Positions 16,807 to 25,290 of a DNA stretch of 64,000 nucleotides are shown here, one piece after another (position 1 is the stretch's first letter; the number at the start of each line of letters is the position of its first letter). This DNA is from CAYVVD01 sp964454975. Lineage in GTDB: Bacteria > Bacteroidota > Ignavibacteria > Kapaibacteriales > UBA2268. The DNA is taken from NCBI GenBank assembly GCA_964454975.1, contig CAYVVD010000001.1, positions 62,001 to 126,000 on the forward strand, written 5' to 3'. A program made the translations under genes and the position numbers. The notes under the pieces were generated by a model. It was not told the origin of the DNA. It searched no databases and worked only from the letters and a program-made list of their open reading frames with translations.

Positions 16807-18084
16807 ATGAGAATCAAAAACATAGATAAAAAACTCCCTATTTATAATTTCCGGCTGGATAACGGCATGAAAGCTGTATTGGTACATAAGAAGACTTCTC
16901 CGATTGTCAGCTTTAATTTATCATACCGTGTTGGTTCAAAAGATGAAAAGCCGGGTAAGACAGGATTTGCACACCTTTTCGAACACATGATGTTTGAAGG
17001 TACAGCAAATGTACCCAAAGGTGAATTTGACCGTCTTTGCTCACTTTCCGGCGGCTCAAACAACGCTTATACGACTTACGACTGGACCAGTTATGTCATG
17101 ACATTGCCTTCGAGCAAGGCTGAATTGGGATTCTGGCTGGAATCGGACAGGATGAAAAATTTCAAGCTACTGGAAGAAGCGTTCAAAAACCAGCAAAGCG
17201 TTGTTAGCGAGGAAATTCTTCAGACTGTAAAAAATCAACCCTATGGCAGATGGAGGGAAGTTCAGGCGGAACATGCCTTTGAAAAAGAAACCGGGTATTC
17301 TTGGGAAGTACAGGGAACTATCGAGGATGTCCGGGGCGCAGGAACTGAAGATGCTCTCAATTTTTACAACAAGTTTTACCATCCCGGCAATGCCTGCCTT
17401 ACTGTTTGCGGTGAACTCGGGACTACAGAATTCGATAAATTTTTACATAATTATTTTGATGATATCCCTGCATTGGATAAGCCTCAAAGGAATGACTTCA
17501 GTAAAAACTTCCGCCGCTATGGCTGCCATGGAGTTTTGGAGGATAACGTTCCACTGCCTGCTGTTTTTGTCTCATACCACACAAATGGATTCTTTGATGA
17601 TGATACAATGTATCCCGGTGACATAATTTCCGCCATTGCATCATATGGAAACAGCTCCCGATTGCATTCAAAGCTGGTCTATGAACTGCAAGTAGCTTCA
17701 AACACAGGCACTTTTTTCGACAAGCGTGAGCACGGTTCACTTCTGACTTTTTATGCTATTGCTTCTGAACCTTCGGTTAATGTAGAGAACCTGTACGTTG
17801 AGTTACAAAATATTGCAAGTGAATTTATCCGGGAGCCTGTTAAAGAAAACGAGTTGCATAAGGCTATGAATTTTCTTGATACAAACGTGGCAGGGCGTTT
17901 GCAGGTGTCATCCGGAATTGCCGATATGGTTTGCAGGAGTACGCAATTCAAAGATGAACCAAGATTGTTGTATGAAATCCCCGGCAAATATTCGGCTGTC
18001 ACGAAGGAAGATATTATAAAGCTGGCAACAGAAGTAATCAGTCCAGAAAATTCTGTCAGAACTGATGTTGTTCCAATATCATAG
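16807..18084 (+). CDS. M16-family zinc metallopeptidase (pitrilysin/processing peptidase type)
   Basis: 425 residues, one M16 plus M16_C pair as in single-unit bacterial processing-peptidase homologues. It has the inverted zinc motif HLFEH (HxxEH) within FAHLFEHMMFEGT, preceded by YRVGSKDEKPGKTG, and a downstream acidic ligand in VVSEEILQ. It therefore looks catalytically competent. No signal peptide is evident, so a cytoplasmic location, or export by an unseen route, is possible. It follows the DUF255 gene by 13 bases. The 154 bases between its stop and the convergent queA contain no clear terminator, only a weak long-loop stem. Confidence 0.9.
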   Translation: MRIKNIDKKLPIYNFRLDNGMKAVLVHKKTSPIVSFNLSYRVGSKDEKPGKTGFAHLFEHMMFEGTANVPKGEFDRLCSLSGGSNNAYTTYDWTSYVMTLPSSKAELGFWLESDRMKNFKLLEEAFKNQQSVVSEEILQTVKNQPYGRWREVQAEHAFEKETGYSWEVQGTIEDVRGAGTEDALNFYNKFYHPGNACLTVCGELGTTEFDKFLHNYFDDIPALDKPQRNDFSKNFRRYGCHGVLEDNVPLPAVFVSYHTNGFFDDDTMYPGDIISAIASYGNSSRLHSKLVYELQVASNTGTFFDKREHGSLLTFYAIASEPSVNVENLYVELQNIASEFIREPVKENELHKAMNFLDTNVAGRLQVSSGIADMVCRSTQFKDEPRLLYEIPGKYSAVTKEDIIKLATEVISPENSVRTDVVPIS

Positions 18085-18238
18085 AAGAAGTTTTATTTAT
18101 AAGTTGGTTTTGTGTAGTGCTTTGTCTGCAGTCAGGATGAAGGCTTTGAATCATTTCCCTTAAACGATAAGTCTGACAAGGCTATTCCGAGGGATGGTTT
18201 TGCTAGAAATTGGTCAGAGTATGAAGTAATTATTATAC

Positions 18239-19444
18239 TCACCTGAACAATATGGAACTGTCTCCATAACTCAGAAAGCGGTAATCCTTACTAAACGCTT
18301 CCTTGTAAATCTCTTTCCATCGGCCGTTTGTGAATGCAGATACCAAAAGCAACAACGTACTCTTCGGCAAATGAAAATTTGTAATCAGCACATCTGCAAA
18401 TTTGAATTCAAAACCCGGAACTATAATCATCTCTGTATAAAATGTAAGCGAGTTTAAATTATTTTCTTCGAAGTATTTTATGATATATTTTATTGACTCG
18501 AGTGGTGATATTGTTCCTTTTGATTTGTATGCATCCCATTGATTAACTGTTAAAACATCGTCATTATTGAAAATACGCAAGCCGATATAATATAATGATT
18601 CCAGTGTTCGCAAGCATGTTGTACCTGTGACTAATACTTTGCTGCCATTGTCTATAGTTTTGTAAATTGACTTAAGGAGATCAAGCGAAACCTCAACTCT
18701 TTCGGAATGCATTTCATGTTCTGAGATTTTCTCTGATTCTACGGGTTTGAATGTACCCGGGCCTACGTGGAGTGTAAGTTCAGATATATTAATGTTTCTG
18801 CCTGATAAACTATTAAAAATCTCTTCAGTGAAGTGCAGCCCTGCTGTAGGAGCTGCAACAGAACCATCACGTTTCGCATAAATTGTCTGGTAGCGCTGCT
18901 TGTCAATTTCTTCGCTTTCACGTTTGATGTATGGAGGGAGCGGCGTCTTCCCCGATTGCTCAAGAATCTCTGCCAAGCTTGTTGTAGGCGGCAGCCAACT
19001 GAATTTAACTATTCCATCCTGTCCGACTTTACTAACTACCTCTGCCACAATACCCCCGGAACCTGCTAATAAATTCAGGTAGCTTCCGGTATCTATTTTC
19101 CTGCCACCGAGTATACATTTCCATGATACACCCGGGCCGGAAGCTAAAGCAAGTTGTGGGTCTGTACCTTCTGCCGGCTCTACGAGTAACACTTCTGCTT
19201 TGCCTCCTGTCGGCTTCTGCATAATCAGGCGGGCAAAAATTACTTTACTATTGTTTACTAATAGGAGAGAATTTTCAGGAATTAAAGCTGTTATATCACG
19301 GAAATTTTTGTGTTCAATTCCGTTATCAGGCCTGAAAACCAGCAATTTGCTGCCGGAACGGGACTCAGTTGGATAGGCGGCTATCCTGTCATGAGAAAGC
19401 TCATAATCAAATTCATTAATGTTTATATCTGGAAGAACTGCCAC
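18239..19444 (-). CDS. queA: S-adenosylmethionine:tRNA ribosyltransferase-isomerase (queuosine pathway)
   Basis: 401 residues. It contains QueA signatures: FDYELSHDRIAAYP near the N-terminus, APTAGLHFTEEI, LHVGPGTFKPV, TGTTCLRTLESL and LITNFHLPKSTLLLLVSAF. The enzyme transfers the ribosyl part of SAM to preQ1 in tRNA to make epoxyqueuosine. It is about 50 residues longer than the E. coli protein because of an insertion before the ITNFHLPKS motif (around residues 290-340), as in longer Bacteroidota forms. The start is GTG (19444-19442); its G is the last base of the upstream xerC stop codon (TAGTG), implying coupling. Confidence 0.95.
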   Translation of the reverse strand: MAVLPDININEFDYELSHDRIAAYPTESRSGSKLLVFRPDNGIEHKNFRDITALIPENSLLLVNNSKVIFARLIMQKPTGGKAEVLLVEPAEGTDPQLALASGPGVSWKCILGGRKIDTGSYLNLLAGSGGIVAEVVSKVGQDGIVKFSWLPPTTSLAEILEQSGKTPLPPYIKRESEEIDKQRYQTIYAKRDGSVAAPTAGLHFTEEIFNSLSGRNINISELTLHVGPGTFKPVESEKISEHEMHSERVEVSLDLLKSIYKTIDNGSKVLVTGTTCLRTLESLYYIGLRIFNNDDVLTVNQWDAYKSKGTISPLESIKYIIKYFEENNLNSLTFYTEMIIVPGFEFKFADVLITNFHLPKSTLLLLVSAFTNGRWKEIYKEAFSKDYRFLSYGDSSILFR

Positions 19445-20340
19445 TATGCTCTCGGGTGTGCCTTCTTATATGCCTCTTTCAGCCTTTCGACGGATACGTG
19501 TGTATAAACCTGCGTTGTGGAAAGGCTTGCATGGCCAAGCAATTCCGAGACGCTTTTGATATCAGCGCCGTTGTCCAGCAGGTGAGTGGCAAATGAATGC
19601 CGCAGGACGTGGGGGCTTTTTTGCTCGACTCCGCTCACTTTTTTCATTGCAGCATTTATTGCCCTGTATGCCTGCGAGGAATCCAACTTCCTGCCGGATT
19701 TTGTTATGAACATGTATTCGCATTTGCTGCCGGATTTAAGGCTAAGTCTGAATTTGATGTATTCTTTGATAGCCAGGGTCGCAGCATCCCCGAAAGGCAC
19801 AATTCTTTCCTTGTTTCCCTTACCCGTAATCCTCAATGCCTTGCTTTCAAAATTCACTTCATTTAGTTTCAGATTCAACGCTTCACTAATACGCAAACCG
19901 GAGCTATAGATTATTTCGCAGAGTGCCTTGTTGCGTTTATCTGTGAATTTCTCCCCATCAAAGATTTCCATAAGTGAAACCGCTTCATTTTTCAACAAAA
20001 ATGATGGCAGCTTTTTCTCTTTTTTTGGCATTATTAGGCCTGAAGCGATATTTGATTCGCAAATACCCTTTTTATAACAGAATTTAAAGAATGATTTTAT
20101 TACAGATAATTTCATCCTGATTGAATTTTTCCCAAGGCCTGTGTCGTGCAGCCATCCTGCAAATGGCCTGATGTCTGTTGTAGATAATTCCTCAATCATT
20201 AGAGGGGATGGAAAATCCTCTGAAATATAGTCATAGAACTGGCCCAGGGCAATTACGTAATTTGTAACGGTATGCCCGGAGAAATTCTTTTCATTCTCGC
20301 AATACTTAATAAATTCTTGTAATGTTTTATGTAACTCCAT
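19444..20340 (-). CDS. Tyrosine recombinase XerC/XerD
   Basis: 298 residues from the ATG at 20340, chosen because AAAGGGGGA lies just upstream; the frame is open to an ATG at 20364. The N-terminal core-binding domain has the SAM-like helices. The catalytic set is complete: Arg in SSGLRISEAL, Lys in GKGNKERIVPFGD, His/Arg in HVLRHSFATHLLDNGA, His in LLGHASLSTTQ and the Tyr nucleophile in QVYTHV. Xer proteins resolve chromosome dimers at dif. The neighbours are housekeeping genes, with no integron or phage genes, so this is likely the chromosomal Xer and not a mobile-element integrase. XerC and XerD cannot be told apart here. Confidence 0.9.
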   Translation of the reverse strand: MELHKTLQEFIKYCENEKNFSGHTVTNYVIALGQFYDYISEDFPSPLMIEELSTTDIRPFAGWLHDTGLGKNSIRMKLSVIKSFFKFCYKKGICESNIASGLIMPKKEKKLPSFLLKNEAVSLMEIFDGEKFTDKRNKALCEIIYSSGLRISEALNLKLNEVNFESKALRITGKGNKERIVPFGDAATLAIKEYIKFRLSLKSGSKCEYMFITKSGRKLDSSQAYRAINAAMKKVSGVEQKSPHVLRHSFATHLLDNGADIKSVSELLGHASLSTTQVYTHVSVERLKEAYKKAHPRA

Positions 20341-20502
20341 AGTTCCCCCTTTGACAAGAGGCAATCAAAATCTGAGCCAAATTGTAATTATACCCTTGAT
20401 TCATAGAAATAAGTGGATATTCTCGTTATGGAATGTTATATTATCACTTGGACTTTCAGGTTTTGTATTGAGAAAAATGTAGCAGCATAGAGGAGCCCCC
20501 AA

Positions 20503-23500
20503 ATGAAGTATCATCTTTGGCTCATTGTTTTATTATTGATTCCGGGACACAAGGCGCATCCGGACATTGCTTATATAATCCCCGATGTTGGAAGCCCGGG
20601 GATGTGTGTATATATTGAGATGATTGCACAATATGATGATAAGGGTGCATTCGGATCTGATGGAATCTACTTGAATAATCCCGGCGATGCAACAAGGATT
20701 GAACTGCTGAATAATGCCGATACAAGCAAGGTCACTTTCGGCCCGATGGTTGTAAGCTGGGAGGGCAGGTTGATATCAACAGTTATGTTTATTAATGATG
20801 AACTGGCCCCCGGGACCAGTAACTGGGAGTTACTAAATTCTCAATTTGTCATCCTTTTCAGGGCTGTTACAGATAATAAATACTCTTCTATCCAGAGATT
20901 TTACATCGTTGAACCATTTAAGATAGGTGATATTTCATCCTCGAACGAAACAGTGTTTGGCGAAGGGAATCTGGGAAGGCGCTCCCCCAGGGGCGTGATG
21001 GTAGTTGATTCGCTGATTCTGAACAACCTGACTTACACAGTATCAACGAGGGATACAGATCAACTTCTGCCCGGTGAACAGGGTTACCTTCCGTTTACAT
21101 TATTGTCTCCCGGCCCGATAAGAGGCGGAACAAACACAACTATAAGCGTCGATGCCATTAACTTAGACGGGGGCCCCGGCGGCGGTGGTGGGGGCGGGCG
21201 ATTCTGTGACAATTCATTTAGTGGCGAAAGAGGCGGGCATGGATATACTGCGGGTGGCCCCGGTGGAGTAAACGCCGGATTTTTAAGCAGAAGAGAATCT
21301 CCATTTGAAGGGAGTGGTGGCTTATACAGTAGTGAGTTTGGCGGGAAGTCATTAAACGGACTGCCAGGTGGTTATTCAACACCAAGTAATTATGAATCTG
21401 CCGGAGGTGGTTCCGGCCATCCATTTGGCGAATCTGGCGATGGCTGCAACAGTGGTTCAGGTTGTAATCCAGCAGGCAGGTACGGTGCCGGCAGCGGAGT
21501 TTCGAATGATAAGCCCGGTGGCTCCGGTGGTAATGGTTCTGCAGGTACTTCAACAAACGGAAACAATGGCGGCAAAGCAACGGGTAATCCCATGCTCGTA
21601 CCCCTGGCCGGTGGATCCGGCGGGGCAAGTGGTAATCCTGAGGATGTAAGCGGTTGCGCCGGTTCCGGTGGCGGTGGCGGCGGCGCTATCAGGATTTACG
21701 CTAAAAATGTAAAAGATATTACTCTAACTGCCAAGGGAACACCCGGAAAGGGCAGTTCTTCCGGTATGTCTGATGGTGGGAGCGGTTCCGGGGGCAGTGT
21801 TGTTATTCAGTCGAGAAATGAAGTTGCTGATATTAATGTCAGCCTTGAGGGAGGCACTTATAAAAGCAATGTCGGCGGCTGGGGCAGACTTAGGTATGAT
21901 ATCCCCGGAAATAATATATCAACAAACTCACCTGTTACTACTGTTTACAAAGGTATCAAAACTGACACAATGACAATTGTCGAAGGAGATACACTTGCCG
22001 GTGACAGGGGATTGTTAAATTTAGTTGCCGAAAACGTAAGAATTTATTTAAAACCTGAAAACGGGCAATGGTACAGGCTGGATGATTCGAGAATCAAATA
22101 TGAGGATTTCCGGATTTGGAAGGCAGCTCTCGAATTTTCTGGCAGCGATACAGTGTTTTACCTTGTTGCTGTTAGTGAAGTAAATAATCCTGTTGAAACA
22201 GGCTATACACATGAGCCGGGATTTATATTGTCGCCGGTTGCAACAAACAAGCTGATTCTCCCCAATCTGCCTGATATCAATTCCGTCACAAGTATTACCG
22301 ACAACCTTGTTCGGTGTCTCGAAAACGATGTTTTTGATACTGTCCGTGTATATAATCCCGGTAAAGGCCCGCTTGTTCTCGATATGGACAATGCCGGCTT
22401 CAGGAATAATACTCCGGGATTAATCATACAGCAACCACAGGGCATGACTTATGTAAATACCGGCGATTCTATTGAACTGGTAATTCAATACCTTTACCAA
22501 CCCGGCCAGACTTCTAAAATTTCAGATGTTCTTGAAATACCACATAATGTAAAAAACAACAAAAATCCATGGACGATAAATCTCGATTTCAAGATTGACT
22601 CTGTTGAGTATTTCTGGAGGGATGTCTTTTTCAATGTTATGCTTGACACCCTCGTTCTCGATAGTGTATGTATAAACCATGTTACTTCCAAAGAGTTTGC
22701 ATTCTACAACGCATCTTCAATTCCTATTAACATTGATTTTGTTGGAACACTCAATAGCACAGATTTCTTTGCAGAGGCGCGTGGCAAACAACAGATAATG
22801 GCAACAGAAGGAGAGGACTCTGCAAGAGTGCATGTGCAATTTGATGCTTCTGGCGTGGCATCCGGAGGGATCTGGGGGGCGGACTTAAGAATTTCAATAG
22901 ACGAATGTTTCCTATCGGATACTATTCCGGTCACAGTTAAGGTTTTGGAAACTAAGCTGAAACTGGATGGCGACCCCGATTTGGGAGTGGCCGGAATCAG
23001 CTTCCCAAAATCAAGGAACTTTAGAATTACAAACACCGGAAACACTATAGCAACAATAAACGAATTACCACAATTAAATCCACCCTGGGAAGTATTGAGT
23101 TCAACTCCAGAGGTTCCGGTAGATTTAAACCCGGGTGAATTTATTGATGTGGAAATCAATTTTGCACCCACTAGCGAAGGGGATTTTTCTGAACCTTTTG
23201 AGCTTGTAACAGAGCACAGTCTGCCGTCCTGCCCCGATACTGTGAAATTTAATCTTCTCGGCACAGGCTCAAAACCTCGCATTGCTGTTACTGATGATTC
23301 ACCCGATTTCGGACCGCATTATTACTGCGAAAAGGAAGTGCAGGACTCGGCGAAAGTTTATTCTACAAGTTCAGATAATCCTTTTAATATAACCGGAATT
23401 TCCCCGATTCAAGGGACACACGCTGCTAATTTTAATATTGCTCAGTCAATCAGCTTGCCTTACCATGTTCCAACCGGGGACAGCGCTACAATCTATGTCA

Positions 23501-25290
23501 AATTTTTAACCGATACTTCAATTTCTGGTTATGGTGTAAAAACAGCTGAATTCTTCCTGGAAACAACTGACCCGAGTGCGCCTGTTATCCTTTTCAACCT
23601 GCGTGGCGAAATCGAAGCGCCCAATGTTAAAATCACACCAGAACCTGATTTCGACCTCGGTGATTTGACTTTAAACCTGCCGGGAGAACTGGACATTCAA
23701 CTAACAAATGAAGGAAAACTCGGAAGAAGGCTTGATTTCTATTCGGATAACCCGGAATTCCAGGTGGTTCCGCCCGCTGTAATTTTGGCAGGTGGCGAAA
23801 CCAAAGACATTACACTGCGTGCTATATTGGTAAATCCGGGATTTAGGGAAACTACAATAACTGCAGTTTTTAATGAATGCAAGGATACAATATACTGGAA
23901 TGCAAGTGCAAAAGGTTTCGAAGGTGCTAAGTTTGAACCGGATTCACTGTACTTTGGGCAGGTATTGCCCTGTGCTGACAAGACTGACAGTGTAAAAGTA
24001 ATTAACTCAGGCAATTCAGAACTCACTATAGATGAAATTAATATTTTCGGGCCGGGTGCTTCATTATTCTATTCGAGGGATACGCTTGCAATTAACCCGA
24101 TTACTATATTAGTTGCAGACTCAATTCACCTTTCTTTTGTGTTCGAACCCAAAGACTCGCCCAATGGTTTGAAGCAAGCATTTGCAGAGGTAGTTTATAC
24201 CGTTGATGATGAACAAAGGCGTGATACAATTAAGTTAACAGGTTATAAAGAAACCGGCTTCACAATTGAGCCCATTCCTTATGATGCCGGTGAAGTTATT
24301 ATTGGAACAAGCGGCATTGGTTATATTAAGCTGAAAACAGAAAGCCTTTGGGATGTTAGAATCGTTACTGGAGTTCTTGCTGTGAGACAGGAATTCAGGA
24401 CTAATCCACCTGCAATATCAAATGTAAATATATTAAAAGATGACAGCATAGAAATTGAAATAATCTTTACACCTCCTGCAGAACAGGAGTACAGGGATAC
24501 ATTGAAACTGCGACTTGAAATTGACGGATGCCAGGAAACCATAGATGTTCCCCTTTTCGGCAGGGGAAAGGAAGCTGCCGCAGTAGAGATTTTCATGCCT
24601 GATACAACAGTTACCCCTGATATTGACAACTTCAGCATGCCGGTCTTTGCACGAATTGTCGATGGTGGTGACGGTGAAGAAATCACCGTTTACAATGTAA
24701 ACATGAAATTTGAGTGGAATGCTACAATGTTCCTGCCGAAAAGCGTAACTAACGGCACAATAACAGGCAACAACATTAACAGTAATACAAGGATTGTTTC
24801 TGTATTAATGGATTCCGTTAAAATCAAAACTGAAGATACTCCCATGACAGAAATAATTGGCGCTACACTGCTTGGCAATGACAAAACAACGCCACTTAAA
24901 ATTGTTAATGAAGATTTTTCCTGGGAACCGCGGGGCGCTGCAAGCGACACATCGTTTATTGATGGAAATTTAAGTGTTGAAATCTGTGAGGAAGGCGGGG
25001 ACCGGCTACTTATTTATAAAGACAATATACCCGGGATAGTTGCCAGTCCAAATCCGGTGACGGATAAAGTACAAATCGAAATTACAGCTATTGAATCAGG
25101 CGTTCACGAGTTGTTTATTTCTACAACAAACGGCGAAATGATTAAGCTGAGAGAATGGAAACACACTAATGCACATAACGGAGTATATGAGCTTGAAGAT
25201 TCTCTTTCGGAGTATGCCAGTGGACTGTACTTCCTGATTCACCGGGGTCCGACAAGATACCGTGTAATACCTATCATAATTGCGAAGTGA
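20503..25290 (+). CDS. Giant T9SS-secreted surface protein: Gly-rich coil, choice-of-anchor D repeats, C-terminal sorting domain
   Basis: 1595 residues. A signal peptide (LIVLLLIPGHKAH) opens it. Residues about 220-436 are Gly-rich with few Cys, ending in the pattern GGGGGGAIRIYA...GSGSGGSVVIQS that marks Gly-rich right-handed coils of bacterial surface proteins. Residues about 600-1450 hold at least six Ig-like choice-of-anchor D (ASPM/Hydin) units, with recurring V-x-[IV]-x-[FY]-x-P and D-F-G/F-G-x-V motifs. The last 85 residues (VASPNPVTDKVQIEI onward, SGLYFLIHRG, ending IIIAK) are a type A T9SS sorting domain. It is likely displayed or released at the surface. The downstream ompA-like gene overlaps its stop. 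Confidence 0.85.
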   Translation: MKYHLWLIVLLLIPGHKAHPDIAYIIPDVGSPGMCVYIEMIAQYDDKGAFGSDGIYLNNPGDATRIELLNNADTSKVTFGPMVVSWEGRLISTVMFINDELAPGTSNWELLNSQFVILFRAVTDNKYSSIQRFYIVEPFKIGDISSSNETVFGEGNLGRRSPRGVMVVDSLILNNLTYTVSTRDTDQLLPGEQGYLPFTLLSPGPIRGGTNTTISVDAINLDGGPGGGGGGGRFCDNSFSGERGGHGYTAGGPGGVNAGFLSRRESPFEGSGGLYSSEFGGKSLNGLPGGYSTPSNYESAGGGSGHPFGESGDGCNSGSGCNPAGRYGAGSGVSNDKPGGSGGNGSAGTSTNGNNGGKATGNPMLVPLAGGSGGASGNPEDVSGCAGSGGGGGGAIRIYAKNVKDITLTAKGTPGKGSSSGMSDGGSGSGGSVVIQSRNEVADINVSLEGGTYKSNVGGWGRLRYDIPGNNISTNSPVTTVYKGIKTDTMTIVEGDTLAGDRGLLNLVAENVRIYLKPENGQWYRLDDSRIKYEDFRIWKAALEFSGSDTVFYLVAVSEVNNPVETGYTHEPGFILSPVATNKLILPNLPDINSVTSITDNLVRCLENDVFDTVRVYNPGKGPLVLDMDNAGFRNNTPGLIIQQPQGMTYVNTGDSIELVIQYLYQPGQTSKISDVLEIPHNVKNNKNPWTINLDFKIDSVEYFWRDVFFNVMLDTLVLDSVCINHVTSKEFAFYNASSIPINIDFVGTLNSTDFFAEARGKQQIMATEGEDSARVHVQFDASGVASGGIWGADLRISIDECFLSDTIPVTVKVLETKLKLDGDPDLGVAGISFPKSRNFRITNTGNTIATINELPQLNPPWEVLSSTPEVPVDLNPGEFIDVEINFAPTSEGDFSEPFELVTEHSLPSCPDTVKFNLLGTGSKPRIAVTDDSPDFGPHYYCEKEVQDSAKVYSTSSDNPFNITGISPIQGTHAANFNIAQSISLPYHVPTGDSATIYVKFLTDTSISGYGVKTAEFFLETTDPSAPVILFNLRGEIEAPNVKITPEPDFDLGDLTLNLPGELDIQLTNEGKLGRRLDFYSDNPEFQVVPPAVILAGGETKDITLRAILVNPGFRETTITAVFNECKDTIYWNASAKGFEGAKFEPDSLYFGQVLPCADKTDSVKVINSGNSELTIDEINIFGPGASLFYSRDTLAINPITILVADSIHLSFVFEPKDSPNGLKQAFAEVVYTVDDEQRRDTIKLTGYKETGFTIEPIPYDAGEVIIGTSGIGYIKLKTESLWDVRIVTGVLAVRQEFRTNPPAISNVNILKDDSIEIEIIFTPPAEQEYRDTLKLRLEIDGCQETIDVPLFGRGKEAAAVEIFMPDTTVTPDIDNFSMPVFARIVDGGDGEEITVYNVNMKFEWNATMFLPKSVTNGTITGNNINSNTRIVSVLMDSVKIKTEDTPMTEIIGATLLGNDKTTPLKIVNEDFSWEPRGAASDTSFIDGNLSVEICEEGGDRLLIYKDNIPGIVASPNPVTDKVQIEITAIESGVHELFISTTNGEMIKLREWKHTNAHNGVYELEDSLSEYASGLYFLIHRGPTRYRVIPIIIAK
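21166..21810 (+). repeat. Glycine-rich low-complexity coding segment
   Basis: About 215 codons dominated by GGN with short recurring Gly-Gly-Ser/Asn units inside the giant surface protein. It makes the local sequence GC-rich and produces spurious Pro/Ala- and His-rich frames on the other strand. It is a protein-level repeat, not a mobile or CRISPR repeat. Confidence 0.8.

Noticed and set aside
18085..18238. Weak stem GCTTTGTC/GACAAGGC as a terminator between the M16 peptidase and queA genes
   Set aside because: The loop is about 48 bases long with a G-T pair and no T-run; too weak to call.
19444..20340. Tyrosine recombinase as a sign of an integrated element
   Set aside because: All neighbours are housekeeping genes, it is coupled to queA, and no attachment repeats or phage/integron genes are present.
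21218..21628. 136-residue His/Arg-rich frame on the minus strand
   Set aside because: Shadow of the Gly-rich codons of the giant surface protein; no start context or family.
21166..21810. Short GGTGG-type DNA repeats considered as a CRISPR or tandem-repeat array
   Set aside because: The units are irregular, there are no unique spacers of even length, and they encode Gly-rich protein in one open frame.
22704..23282. 192-residue minus-strand frame
   Set aside because: Ser/Pro-rich antisense of the choice-of-anchor D repeats, with no recognisable features.
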